Shown here in pieces: positions 63,931 through 64,000 of a stretch of 64,000 nucleotides of DNA (the stretch's first letter is position 1; each line of letters begins with the position of its first letter). This stretch comes from Branchinecta lynchi (Eukaryota > Arthropoda > Branchiopoda > Anostraca > Branchinectidae). Below the pieces are notes generated by a model. That model was not told the DNA's origin. It did no database searches and saw only the letters and a list, made by a program, of their open reading frames with translations. The translations under genes were made by a program, and so were the position numbers. The stretch covers positions 23,231,869 through 23,295,868 of the forward strand of contig JAKZAP010000009.1 of NCBI GenBank assembly GCA_023053575.1, written 5' to 3'.

Positions 63931-64000
63931 GTGTACTTTAAGTTTTTTAGCCTCCCGTCGAAGGTTCCCCTCGGACGATGGGTGGGGCTTGAATTTTATT

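Overview
The window looks like nuclear DNA of a bilaterian invertebrate. Two conserved animal genes are split by long introns bounded by GT/AG, polyadenylation signals are AATAAA, and nearly everything else is interspersed repeat. The species cannot be named from the sequence. No bacterial, plasmid or viral gene was seen.

Genes. (1) PSMB1, the beta-6 subunit of the 20S proteasome, lies on the + strand in five coding exons (10923-25175). The joined reading frame gives 215 residues, with splice phases that agree at every junction. (2) A bagpipe/NKX3-type NK homeobox gene lies on the - strand in three coding exons (61090 down to 46146). It encodes 219 residues, with an N-terminal TN/EH1 repressor motif, a homeodomain with Tyr54, and an intron between homeodomain residues 44 and 45. 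The two genes converge across about 21 kb of repeat-rich DNA. Three further single exons (2970-3176 -, 30551-30696 +, 34021-34169 +) are only candidates.

Repeats. At least twenty interspersed families can be defined by comparing copies within the window; letters are local labels. B and C are large non-coding elements. Each has a palindromic left end, a short CCGT-rich tract and internal tandem units. The terminal motif recurs near the right end, followed by a small hairpin and CTTGTT. This resembles non-autonomous Helentron elements (HINEs). K is a dispersed repeat with a motif matching the hammerhead ribozyme core (CTGANGA, helix II, GAAA), which suggests fragments of Penelope-like elements. 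D and H are TTAA-flanked elements that twice abut at a shared TTAA. A and V have GAGC termini and mostly 3-bp target duplications. E is a long-TIR element with TA flanks. I has an exact 10-bp target duplication. N, T, W and P are inverted-repeat or foldback elements. S has degenerate T-rich internal repeats. Y is a tRNA-derived SINE-like sequence. A 31-bp satellite occurs as two arrays in opposite orientation.

Layout. 1-10.9 kb: one candidate exon plus repeats. 10.9-25.2 kb: PSMB1, whose introns hold A, C, S, B, D, E, H and G elements. 25.2-46.1 kb: intergenic, with a near-duplicate of the 6-7.5 kb B element, large C elements, the satellite and two candidate exons. 46.1-61.1 kb: the bagpipe gene, with an 11.7-kb first intron packed with repeats and a foldback element in the second. 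61.1-64 kb: upstream of bagpipe, with tRNA-like SINE pieces and several K copies. Many reading frames of 60-190 codons lie inside C, B, S and GAATCC repeats and are not genes.
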